Below are positions 27,287 to 34,425 of a stretch of 64,000 nucleotides of DNA, piece by piece. Numbering within the stretch: the first letter of the stretch is position 1; every line of letters starts with the position of its first letter. The notes beneath the pieces were generated by a model. That model did not search any database, had not been told where the DNA came from, and worked only from the letters and a program-made list of their open reading frames with translations. A program made the position numbers and the translations under genes. The DNA comes from Actinomadura luteofluorescens. GTDB lineage: Bacteria; Actinomycetota; Actinomycetes; Streptosporangiales; Streptosporangiaceae. The DNA lies in assembly GCF_013409365.1 (NCBI RefSeq), contig NZ_JACCBA010000001.1:4092001-4156000 (forward strand), in the 5' to 3' direction.

Positions 27287-28083
27287 CTCTCCTCTAACAC
27301 CTTTCTGATAAAAGTTCTACTATCCTCTGTGTTGAGCGCTTTGGTGTTCAGCAGATGCATCACCACGCTCAATCTTGCAAGCTCCGACGGGTCGCGCGTT
27401 ACTTCGCCTCCGGTTGCCTTGACCACGTAGGCGATCTCGCTTCGATCCGGCTGGGTCGCGATGGTGAACGACGCCCGGGTTCCTCGATAGTGAGCGGTCT
27501 TGGCCACCTGGAGAAACAATCCCTCGCGCCTGGAAAGCTCGATCAAGAAATCAAGCTGCTCGCGCATGACCTCCTTCGAGCCGACCTGCCGATAGAGGAC
27601 GCTTTCCTCCATAACAACGCTGATCATGGGGCGAGGCTCCCTGGAGAGAAGCTCTTGACGCTTCATCCTGGTGGCTACCGCGTCATCATCGACCAGCAGG
27701 ACACGAGCATACGCTTCTATCTGAAACAGGCCATAGACGAGATGAGTCTCGTACACCCGGAGCTGGTCGGCCGATGCCTCTGCCTTCGGGAAGGCGACGA
27801 AGTGGGTCGGGTACCTGACGTGCTTGATCTTCTCCAGGAGGTCGTCCCACGCCTCGACGATCTCACCGCCTGTGTTGAGGGTTCGGTCGAGGCGCTCGGC
27901 GAAGTCTCGGCGGCACTTTGTCCGGCCGCATTCCACGTGGCTGACGTAGGAACGCGCGACGTTGACGAGCTTCGCCAGCTCGCCTTGCTTTATGTCCGCT
28001 GCTTCGCGGCAACGCTTTACCACCGCTCCGAAACCAGCCAGCTCGGGATCGATCCTCGGCCTGGCGCTACCAGTTGAGGCCAC
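27277..28083 (-). CDS. XRE family transcriptional regulator (DUF5753/Scr1-type)
   Basis: The 268-residue protein has an N-terminal helix-turn-helix (about 15-70: VKRCREAADIKQGELAKLVN, then SYVSHVECGR) and a C-terminal DUF5753 domain (YETHLVYGLFQIEAYARVLL, MEESVLYRQVG, ATGGEVTRDPSELARL). GTG 28083 has AAGGAGAG upstream. Such regulators are encoded with DUF397 and a HATPase gene, as here. Repeats of GGCTACT in the divergent promoter may be its operator. Confidence 0.93.
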   Translation of the reverse strand: MASTGSARPRIDPELAGFGAVVKRCREAADIKQGELAKLVNVARSYVSHVECGRTKCRRDFAERLDRTLNTGGEIVEAWDDLLEKIKHVRYPTHFVAFPKAEASADQLRVYETHLVYGLFQIEAYARVLLVDDDAVATRMKRQELLSREPRPMISVVMEESVLYRQVGSKEVMREQLDFLIELSRREGLFLQVAKTAHYRGTRASFTIATQPDRSEIAYVVKATGGEVTRDPSELARLSVVMHLLNTKALNTEDSRTFIRKVLEERWS

Positions 28084-28105
28084 CGCCGCTCTCCTTTTCG
28101 AGGCT

Positions 28106-28143
28106 AGTAGCCCAATAGTGGCGGCTACTGGAATGTGGCTACT
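28106..28143. promoter_or_regulatory. Candidate operator of the XRE regulator
   Basis: The divergent promoter contains AGTAGCC at 28106-28112 and its complement GGCTACT twice, at 28123-28129 and 28137-28143. The two direct copies start 14 bases apart. The position between the XRE gene and the HATPase gene fits an autoregulatory site; binding is inferred. Confidence 0.45.
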
Positions 28144-28279
28144 TCAACGCTCTCCGGCCATTCTACGGCTCGATGTGACTTCATGGTGGTCGTTCGATGA
28201 CACAGGGTGACTGGGTCGGGATCTTCATGTTCGAGGGTGCCGTTCGGGATCGCCCGCCATTCGGGCTGGAGGTACACCC

Positions 28280-28678
28280 ATGTCAGGAGCGCTGCTGGCG
28301 CCCGAGGCGCCGGCCTTGGTGTTGGCGCCGTCCGATCGTGCGCCCTCGCTGGCGCGCCGCCATCTCGTGGATCGGTTCCAGGAGCTGGGGATCGCAGACG
28401 ACTTCGTCGGACGGCTCGTGGTGACCGAGTTGGTGACCAACGCCTACATCCATGTCGGTGTCGGGCACATCGTTCTCCGGATCTTTCCCGACGTGCGTGA
28501 CGACCTGGTCGTGATCGAGGTCTGGGACCAGGGACCGGACGAACCCGCCGTGCGGAGCGAGGACGACGACGCGGAGGGCGGCCGCGGGCTGCTGCTGATA
28601 GAGCAGCTCGTCCATGACTGGGGCGTTCGACCGCTCAACGAGGAGGGGAAGGTCGTGTGGGCACGATGCCTCCGTTGA
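28280..28678 (+). CDS. HATPase_c anti-sigma-type ATP-binding protein
   Basis: The 132-residue GHKL ATPase domain has VTELVTNAYIHV (N box), VWDQGPDEP (G1) and GGRGLLLIEQLVHDWG (G2 region). It belongs to the class found beside DUF397/XRE pairs in Streptomyces. ATG 28280 follows GGAGG at 28268-28272. It is divergent from the XRE gene and overlaps the next gene by 22 bases. Confidence 0.9.
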   Translation: MSGALLAPEAPALVLAPSDRAPSLARRHLVDRFQELGIADDFVGRLVVTELVTNAYIHVGVGHIVLRIFPDVRDDLVVIEVWDQGPDEPAVRSEDDDAEGGRGLLLIEQLVHDWGVRPLNEEGKVVWARCLR

Positions 28679-29034
28679 GTGTCAGAGCGGAACGTCGTCT
28701 GCTGGGATGGCGGACGCGGTCGGGGCGCGCCACGGCGGCCCGGCATCTTGACCTGCTTGCGGTCGCCGTTGCTGCCAAGGGCTACCGGCACATCAAGCTC
28801 TACCAAGCCGAGGAGTTCCCTGTTCGGCCGCTGGTGCTGTGGATTTTCGCGCTCGGCCCCGACGAGCATGTCCGCGTCGCTGTGACCGTCCGTGCCATGC
28901 CCGGCCGAGGATGGGCCTACTACGAGGCTGGGCGCAGACGCCACGGCTTCCTGTCCCGGTGCGGCGACACCGGGCGTGCCGCTGCCCAGGTGGACGCCAT
29001 GCTCAAGCACCGCATGTTCTCGGCCACCTGGTAG
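28657..29034 (+). CDS. Hypothetical protein downstream of the HATPase gene
   Basis: This 125-residue protein is unrecognised. It has a basic N-terminus and an alternating strand region (KGYRHIKLYQAEEFPVRPL, then AVTVRAMPGRGWAYYEAGR). GTG 28657 is placed five bases after a GAGGAGGGGAAGG site inside the end of the HATPase gene; ATG 28666 is an alternative. The overlap indicates a two-gene operon. Confidence 0.65.
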   Translation: MGTMPPLSVRAERRLLGWRTRSGRATAARHLDLLAVAVAAKGYRHIKLYQAEEFPVRPLVLWIFALGPDEHVRVAVTVRAMPGRGWAYYEAGRRRHGFLSRCGDTGRAAAQVDAMLKHRMFSATW

Positions 29035-29049
29035 CGGTGCAAGCCGGGC

Positions 29050-29244
29050 TCAGCGGTAGACGGCCAGGCCGTCCGCGCCGCCGAACCACCCCTCCTTGGC
29101 GTACGCGCCCGGGGGCTGCACGGTGGGGAGAGCGGCGCCCGCGCGAACCGTCGGCGGAGCCACCTTCACGGCCCGGCCGGCATCGGCGCATCCGGCCACG
29201 AGCAACAGGCCGACAGAGGAAACGGCGAGGGGCGGCGCACGCAT
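29050..29244 (-). pseudogene. Truncated duplicate of the lipoprotein 5' end
   Basis: A 64-codon frame (LLLVAGCADAGRAVKVAPP, then PGAYAKEGWFGGADG) matches the first 60 residues of the lipoprotein encoded at 21956-23464, including the lipobox. It then ends after LAVYR. The OmpA-like and C-terminal regions are absent. It may be a remnant left when the intervening 5.8-kb block was acquired or duplicated. A short expressed lipopeptide cannot be excluded. Confidence 0.85.
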
Positions 29245-29258
29245 CGTTCATCCGCTCG
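29065..29258 (-). repeat. 194-bp direct repeat, copy B
   Basis: This copy is about 90% identical to 23285-23478, gap-free and in the same orientation, 5780 bases downstream. It covers the start region and first codons of the lipoprotein gene, including the bases just before the ATG. Confidence 0.95.
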
Positions 29259-29428
29259 AGAGGCTGGAACGCCACCATTCGCCGCAGGTCGAGCATATGA
29301 TCACCTGAACTTCACAAACCAGAAGAATTTTCCGGTTCTGCGGAGTCTCGTCGCATCCATCGGCGCGATCTCCAGGGGACCGGCTCACGGCTGATCCTCT
29401 TGCGCGCCTGTCTGAGGGGATCAGAACA

Positions 29429-30607
29429 ATGGAGAAGAAGCCGGCCGCGAGGCCGGAGAACATGGCCTTGGGCGCGGGTCTCACCCTCGTCGAAGGTTCC
29501 TCGAAGCTGTTCGGGCGATCGATCTTCAAGAACTACCTGCTCGAGAGCATCACGATGTCGGCCCTGGTCGTCGCGACGGCCGAGTACGGCATCGGCGCGG
29601 TGATCATGCTACTGGTGGCGTACAGGCTCCAGATCCTGGGGCTTTTCCGTCCCTTGAGGTCGCGGTCCCAGCGGTTCCGGTACACCCGGCGAGCCGTGAA
29701 GGCGACCATCGTGTTCACGACGGTCGTCCTCATCCTCACGATGGCCGAGTACGGCACCGTGCTGGCGGCTCTGCTGGTGGTGTTCAGCCTCCAGGTACCG
29801 GGTCCCTACCGCCGCGAGGAGCCGCGGCCCGTGCGGCTCCTGTTCACCTGGAAGACCGTGACGGCCGTCATCGCCTTCGCCGGCTGCAACATCGCGGGCC
29901 GGGGATTGATCGTGTTGGCGATGATGGCGCCGGGGACGGCCCTCGCCACCATCAACGCGATCACGTTCGCCGTCTCGACCATGACCTACTCGACGGGGGT
30001 CTGGAAGGCGGGGCAGCGGTTCGCGGCGACGCTGGTGCCGCTGCTCATCGTGCTGGGCCTCGCCGTTTCCATCGAGGCATGGCACATCACGGCGAGTCCG
30101 TGGGGAGTCATCTGGTCCATCGGATCGGCTCTCTCCGGCCTCGTCTACATGAAGCTGTCCCGGGGTTTCGTCGAGCGGGGCGGCGCGGAGACCGACCAGT
30201 TCCAGGCAGTGGGCACGAGCCTGGGCGTGGTAGGCCTCGCCGTGTGGGCGATGCTGGCGGGCGAGGATCCGTCTGCCGGCTGGTCCTGGGAGGTCCTCTT
30301 GCCGCTGCTCTGCACGGCGCTGATGACCGTCGTCATACCCAGGTACCTGCACACCCGGGCAAGGGGGGCTCTCGGAGACGCCGTCTACACGATCCTGTGG
30401 AGCGTCATTCCGCTGCTCGGCCTGCTGGTCGACCTGATCATGGAGCAGAAGATCCCGACGGCATGGCAGGTCATCGGGATGACCTGGATCAGCGTGATCG
30501 CAGCCATGGCGGCCCTTCTCGCGAAGAAGCCCAAGGCGGAGATCGTCACGTGGCGAACTCTACGCGGGACGATCGAGCGCCTGAGAAGGCCGGTCGGCTA
30601 CGTGTGA
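29429..30607 (+). CDS. Multi-pass membrane protein, distantly EamA/DMT-like
   Basis: The 392-residue protein has about ten hydrophobic segments. The end (WSVIPLLGLLVDLIMEQKIP, then AWQVIGMTWISVIAA) resembles the last helices of drug/metabolite transporters. The N-terminal part has an internal repeat: AEYGIGAVIMLLVAYRLQIL and AEYGTVLAALLVVFSLQVPG. It is likely an exporter, with unknown substrate. ATG 29429 follows GAGGGG by 8 bases. A strong U-tailed terminator lies 86 bases after the stop. Confidence 0.7.
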   Translation: MEKKPAARPENMALGAGLTLVEGSSKLFGRSIFKNYLLESITMSALVVATAEYGIGAVIMLLVAYRLQILGLFRPLRSRSQRFRYTRRAVKATIVFTTVVLILTMAEYGTVLAALLVVFSLQVPGPYRREEPRPVRLLFTWKTVTAVIAFAGCNIAGRGLIVLAMMAPGTALATINAITFAVSTMTYSTGVWKAGQRFAATLVPLLIVLGLAVSIEAWHITASPWGVIWSIGSALSGLVYMKLSRGFVERGGAETDQFQAVGTSLGVVGLAVWAMLAGEDPSAGWSWEVLLPLLCTALMTVVIPRYLHTRARGALGDAVYTILWSVIPLLGLLVDLIMEQKIPTAWQVIGMTWISVIAAMAALLAKKPKAEIVTWRTLRGTIERLRRPVGYV

Positions 30608-30693
30608 TCCAGGCCGGTCGGCAGAGTTCGTGCGGTTTCGCATGATCCGCACAAAATCTGCGCCGGGGAGAGGCTCAGTCTCCCCGCCGTTTG

Positions 30694-30742
30694 CGGTGTC
30701 CCGGTGGAAAGGCTCGAAGCCTCTCCACCGGGACACCGTTTT
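30694..30742 (+). terminator. Rho-independent terminator after the membrane protein
   Basis: CGGTGTCCCGGTGGA at 30694-30708 pairs perfectly with TCCACCGGGACACCG at 30724-30738. An inner AGGCT/AGCCT stem caps it with a CGA loop. TTTT follows at 30739-30742. This is one of the few hairpins here with a U-run. Confidence 0.9.
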
Positions 30743-30833
30743 ACCCCGTCCGTAATTCCCGGGAGGAGAGTTCACGCCGGGTCGTGGCCCTGGGCTGGGA
30801 GTGGACGAGAAATAGGATGAGGTGAAAGAAGAC

Positions 30834-31346
30834 ATGTCCCTGACGAATGCCGCTGGAGACCGCGATTCCTTCGCGGAGGCCCTCGAAGCCACCCATCGGC
30901 TGAACCACGCTCTGGGTCCGCTAAGGATCGACAGAGAAGGCACGAAGGATCGACTCCGGTCAGCACTGCGCCAACCTGAGCAGGAGGTACAAGCCTTACT
31001 CCTCCTAGAAATTCTGAGCACGGAAGCGACGAAAGCGCTGATCGATGACCTGCTCGGCCAGGCCCTGCGAGTCCGTTACACCCTTCTGATCCGCAACCTG
31101 CTGGGAAGGTTGGCCTGGTCAGAGGCGAAGGAGATCGTCCCGCCAGCCGTCTGGCGCCTGCTCGAGATTGAAGACGAAGCCGACGTCTACCGGCGCATGG
31201 CCGAACTGCTCGACCATCTGGGCCTGCACGAAGCACTCCAGGAGCTGTGCGCACGCGCTGGCGAAAGCCTCGACGAGGAGGTGCGCGAGGTCGCCGAGGA
31301 CTTCGGCGAGGAGCGTCTGGAGGCGTACCGGAGCGGCTCCTGCTAG
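30834..31346 (+). CDS. Hypothetical helical protein
   Basis: The 170-residue protein is unrecognised. It is acidic, almost all helical and looks like a short HEAT-type alpha-solenoid (EVQALLLLEILSTEATKALI, RYTLLIRNLLGRLAW, RRMAELLDHLGLHEALQEL). ATG 30834 is preferred over GTG 30822, which overlaps the GAGGTG site. It is a single gene between a terminator and the phosphotransferase. Confidence 0.65.
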   Translation: MSLTNAAGDRDSFAEALEATHRLNHALGPLRIDREGTKDRLRSALRQPEQEVQALLLLEILSTEATKALIDDLLGQALRVRYTLLIRNLLGRLAWSEAKEIVPPAVWRLLEIEDEADVYRRMAELLDHLGLHEALQELCARAGESLDEEVREVAEDFGEERLEAYRSGSC

Positions 31347-31388
31347 TGCCGTGACCGTGTGGGTTCGGCGGGGTGACGTTGGTGTGGC

Positions 31389-32252
31389 TCAGTGGTAGGT
31401 GGCCAGGCCGTCCGCTAGTTCTTCTTCGTCGCCGTCGCGGATTGCGTAGAGAGCTTGCTGCAGGGCGAACGTGTTGCGGATCGCGGTGATGCGGTCAAGG
31501 AGTCCGGGGTCCGACCAGTTGCCCAAGGCGAGTACCCGTTCCAGGAACTCACGGCCGTAGCTGGCACCGATGGCAGCGAAGTCCTCGGCCGGGTCGCTGA
31601 GGGCGACATCGTCCCAGTCGAGTACTCCGGCGAGGCGCGGCAGGCCGTGCGTCCACTCCCACAGGACGTTTTCGGCGCCGAGGTCGCCATGCACCACTGC
31701 TCGGGTGACGTGGGGGAGGCCGTCGAGTGCTGCGAGTTCCCGCTCGGCCCGTAGGCGTCCGCTGTCGGACATGAGCTGGAAAAGCTCAGCGCGCACGCTC
31801 TCCGCGAACTGCCGCCACCGGTCTCCCGTTGCGTGAGGGAGAAGTGCTCGTGCCCTTTCGCCGGCGCCGGCACGGGCCAGACCGGACAGCACCGTGGCGT
31901 ACTGCTCCGCCACGGTGTCGGCCACTTGAGCGTCCTTGAGCGCCTCGGCGTCCAGCGGTTCCCCCGGAATGCGGCCGAGCACCAGGAACGGTGCCTCGCC
32001 GGTGCCGTGCGCACCGCCCTGGAGCAGCGGCTCAGGTGTGCGGAAGCCGAGGTCGAGCCCGGCGAGCGCGTGTAGTGCGGCCGCCCGCTCGGGCAGCCGG
32101 GCGGCCGCTGCCGGGGTGCGGGGCAGGCACACGACACGGTCCGAGCCGATGACCACCATGTGGAATTGCCCCTGACGCACCGCGAGATCGTCCACTTCGT
32201 CGGCGGGCAGCAGACGGCTGAGGAGAGCGCGATGCGTCGTGCGGATGTTCAC
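31389..32252 (-). CDS. Phosphotransferase family protein (APH-like)
   Basis: The 287-residue protein has the aminoglycoside/choline kinase fold. AVVHGDLGAENVLW is the Brenner-type catalytic loop (HGDLxxxN), and LAGVLDWDDVALSDPAEDFA carries the metal-binding aspartate. The start is GTG 32252. The substrate is unknown; many chromosomal members do not confer aminoglycoside resistance. Confidence 0.87.
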   Translation of the reverse strand: MNIRTTHRALLSRLLPADEVDDLAVRQGQFHMVVIGSDRVVCLPRTPAAAARLPERAAALHALAGLDLGFRTPEPLLQGGAHGTGEAPFLVLGRIPGEPLDAEALKDAQVADTVAEQYATVLSGLARAGAGERARALLPHATGDRWRQFAESVRAELFQLMSDSGRLRAERELAALDGLPHVTRAVVHGDLGAENVLWEWTHGLPRLAGVLDWDDVALSDPAEDFAAIGASYGREFLERVLALGNWSDPGLLDRITAIRNTFALQQALYAIRDGDEEELADGLATYH

Positions 32253-32522
32253 GAGTGTGACCTCTGGGTCCTTCAGATAGGCATGCGGGGCCTGCGGGGG
32301 TGGCTGCGGCCCAGCGATCGGACAAGCGACCTCCGAGGAGGCCGGTGGGATTCCATATAGAACCTAGGCGAGCGAGCAGCAGCCGGGCGTCGATGTGGGG
32401 TCAGGAGGGGCTTGCGGCTCACTTGGGTCGGTGGGCGTTGGTCTCCGAAAAGCCGTTGGCGGGGTGCGGTGGCCGCTGCTACTTTTCTGGAGGCCGTGCC
32501 AGAGGGCGAGGAGGTGGTACCC
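32253..32522. other. Intergenic region
   Basis: No gene is supported in these 270 bases. They lie between the phosphotransferase start and a possible leader peptide at 32523, and should contain both divergent promoters. No strong hairpin was seen. Confidence 0.4.
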
Positions 32523-32576
32523 GTGAACTCAGTATCGACATGGGTGCTCCCCTCTGGGGTCATGGTCGGGCGGTAG
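32523..32576 (+). CDS. Possible 17-residue leader peptide before the hydrolase gene
   Basis: GTG 32523 follows an excellent ribosome binding site (GAGGAGGTGG) at good spacing and reads VNSVSTWVLPSGVMVGR before a stop at 32574. The hydrolase gene starts 46 bases later. The strong site ahead of such a short frame suggests a translated leader or the remnant of a gene. There is no other support. Confidence 0.3.
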   Translation: MNSVSTWVLPSGVMVGR

Positions 32577-32621
32577 GTCGTCCGGGAGCGCCGTTCATGA
32601 GCACTCCCGAAAGGCACGACC

Positions 32622-33353
32622 ATGCATTTCACCTCCGAGCAGCGCCTTGACGACGGCGTCCTCGAACGCGAATTCACCCTCGGCGACATCCCCGGGATCC
32701 TGTGGACGCCGGAGTCCGCGGCCGCGCCGGTCCCGCTGATCCTGATGGGCCACCCCGGCGGGATGCGCAGGATGTACCCCCGGCTGGTGGGCCGGGCACG
32801 GCACAGCGTGGCGGAGGGCTTCGCCGCGGCCACCATCGAGCTCCCGTGGAGCGGTGACCGGCCCGGTTCCGACGCCGTGGACCAGGCCCGCGCCGACGTG
32901 CGCCGGGCGCTGGAGGCCGGCGAGCCGGTCGGCGACGACATCGTGGACCGGCTCATCCTTCCGCTGGTCGACCAGGCGGTCCCCGAATGCCAGGCCACCC
33001 TGGACGCCCTCCTGTCGCTGCCCGAGATCAGCGGCCCGGTCGGGTACTCAGGGGGAGTGATCTCCATCGGAGTCCGGTTGGCGGTTGTCGAGCCGCGCAT
33101 AGCGGCCGCCGGTCTGTTCGCCGGGAGTTTCGTGCCCCGCTCCATCATCGAGGAAGCCCGCCAGGTCACCATTCCGCTGCACGTCCTGCTGCAATGGGAC
33201 GACGAAGGGAACGACCGGCAGGCGGCCCTGGACCTGTTCGACGCCTTCGGCTCCAAGGAGAAGATGCTGAACGCCAACATGGGCGGGCACACCGGCGTCC
33301 CGCACTACGCGGGGGACGCCGCGGCTCAGTTCTTCACCAGGCATCTGAAGTAG
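32622..33353 (+). CDS. Alpha/beta hydrolase
   Basis: The 243-residue protein shows the oxyanion segment LILMGHPGG, the nucleophile elbow GYSGGVIS (Ser in G-x-S-G-G) and a final GGHTGVPHYAGDAA with the catalytic His. An Asp in LLQWDDEGND completes the likely triad. It is a dienelactone-hydrolase-like cytoplasmic enzyme of unknown substrate. Confidence 0.85.
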   Translation: MHFTSEQRLDDGVLEREFTLGDIPGILWTPESAAAPVPLILMGHPGGMRRMYPRLVGRARHSVAEGFAAATIELPWSGDRPGSDAVDQARADVRRALEAGEPVGDDIVDRLILPLVDQAVPECQATLDALLSLPEISGPVGYSGGVISIGVRLAVVEPRIAAAGLFAGSFVPRSIIEEARQVTIPLHVLLQWDDEGNDRQAALDLFDAFGSKEKMLNANMGGHTGVPHYAGDAAAQFFTRHLK

Positions 33354-33517
33354 CCGCCGGCCCGCCCCGTCAGGCCTGGAGACGCACAGCCGCCCCGATC
33401 GCAGCGGTACCGGCCGTCGCCGGTATCGCCCGGTCGGGGCGGCGCTCGGCCGTCCACACCGTGAGGCACTCGGCGCGCACCTCGCGGGCCGACCCGGCCG
33501 CCCGCACCCGGGCCTGC

Positions 33518-34084
33518 CTAGTTCTTGATCTCGTAGCGCAGAAGCGCCACGCCGTCGTCGAACGCGGTGGCCTCGACCAGCTTCAGGTCCTGCCGATCCT
33601 CGAACAGGCGCGTCCCCTTGCCGCGTGACACCGGGGAGACCAGCATCCGGACCTCGTCGACGACGCCGGCGGCCATCAGGGAGCGCATGAGTTTCAGGCT
33701 CCCCCACAGCCAGAGGTCCTTGCCGCTCTGCTGCTTGAGCTCCCGGACGGTGGCGATCGGGTCGCTCGTCACGGTCGCGGCGGGGAAGTCGCCCCAGGGG
33801 GCGGCTTCCAGCTTCGACGAGGCGACGAACTTGGTGAGGTTGTTGAGCTTCTCGCCGTACTCGCCCTGCTCGTCGGCGTGCGGCCAGTAGTCCTTGGTCT
33901 GGTTGTAGGTGTTCGCGCCGAGGATCATCGTGTCGACCGAGTCGATGAACCCCATGATGCTCGCCTCGAAGGCCTTGTCGGAGGCCTCGGAGAAGGGCTT
34001 GGCCGACACGAAGCCGAGCCCGCCGTCCTCCTCCGCGACGATGTTGTCGACGGTCACCCACTGCTGGACTTTGAGCTTTCGCAT
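33518..34084 (-). CDS. Dihydrofolate reductase family protein (RibD C-terminal-like)
   Basis: The 188-residue protein matches the YwjB/YyaP-type reductase family: QQWVTVDNIVAEEDGG at the start, MILGANTYNQTKDYWPH, then LWLWGSLKLMRSLMAAGVVDE, and a final FDDGVALLRYEIK. It probably binds NADPH; the substrate is unknown and it is not the housekeeping FolA. The upstream 341-base region holds no gene. Confidence 0.88.
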   Translation of the reverse strand: MRKLKVQQWVTVDNIVAEEDGGLGFVSAKPFSEASDKAFEASIMGFIDSVDTMILGANTYNQTKDYWPHADEQGEYGEKLNNLTKFVASSKLEAAPWGDFPAATVTSDPIATVRELKQQSGKDLWLWGSLKLMRSLMAAGVVDEVRMLVSPVSRGKGTRLFEDRQDLKLVEATAFDDGVALLRYEIKN

Positions 34085-34210
34085 GGCGCCGGTTCTCCTT
34101 CGTCACGCGGCCGCTTAGTGGCCGCTCGTGACCCTGGGACGGAGCCGGCACCGCGTTCTCGACACCCTCCACGGCACGTGCGCCATATTTTTCGGCGGCG
34201 GCTGCGCAGT

Positions 34211-34238
34211 GAGGCCCTGCCCGGGTGGGCAGGGCCTC
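34211..34238. terminator. Strong hairpin in the gene-free region
   Basis: GAGGCCCTGCCC at 34211-34222 pairs perfectly with GGGCAGGGCCTC at 34227-34238 across a four-base loop. It may end transcripts from the acyl-CoA dehydrogenase gene on the minus strand, but it lies about 190 bases beyond that stop. Confidence 0.5.
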
Positions 34239-34291
34239 AAAGGCGAGGGCTAGAGCCTGTCTCGAAGTCGCCTCTGCCACGCGCGCGAACG

Positions 34292-34378
34292 CGTGACCTG
34301 GCCGGTGGAGCGATGCCGGAGGCGAGCGGAACCGGGCAGATCGCGAAGCGATGCCGCGTTCGCCCAGGCCAGGTCACG
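34292..34378. repeat. Inverted repeat CGTGACCTGGCC / GGCCAGGTCACG
   Basis: Perfect 12-base arms at 34292-34303 and 34367-34378 enclose 63 bases, which themselves contain repeated GCGATGCCG and GCGAG words. The structure is close to the acyl-CoA dehydrogenase stop. It may be a terminator, a structured RNA or a short mobile-element remnant. Confidence 0.6.
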
Positions 34379-34425
34379 TAGCGAGCCGCCAGGCGAGCGA
34401 AGTGGGCCGGGACTGTGAAACACAG

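Larger units (their letters stand above)
34085..34425. other. Gene-free region with nested inverted repeats
   Basis: No gene is seen in these 341 bases. The region holds a 12-bp hairpin at 34211-34238 and a second inverted repeat at 34292-34303/34367-34378. Imperfect terminal repeats beginning CTAG occur at about 34250 and 34429, enclosing a block of about 180 bases. The block may be a small mobile-element remnant; no transposase is present. Confidence 0.4.
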
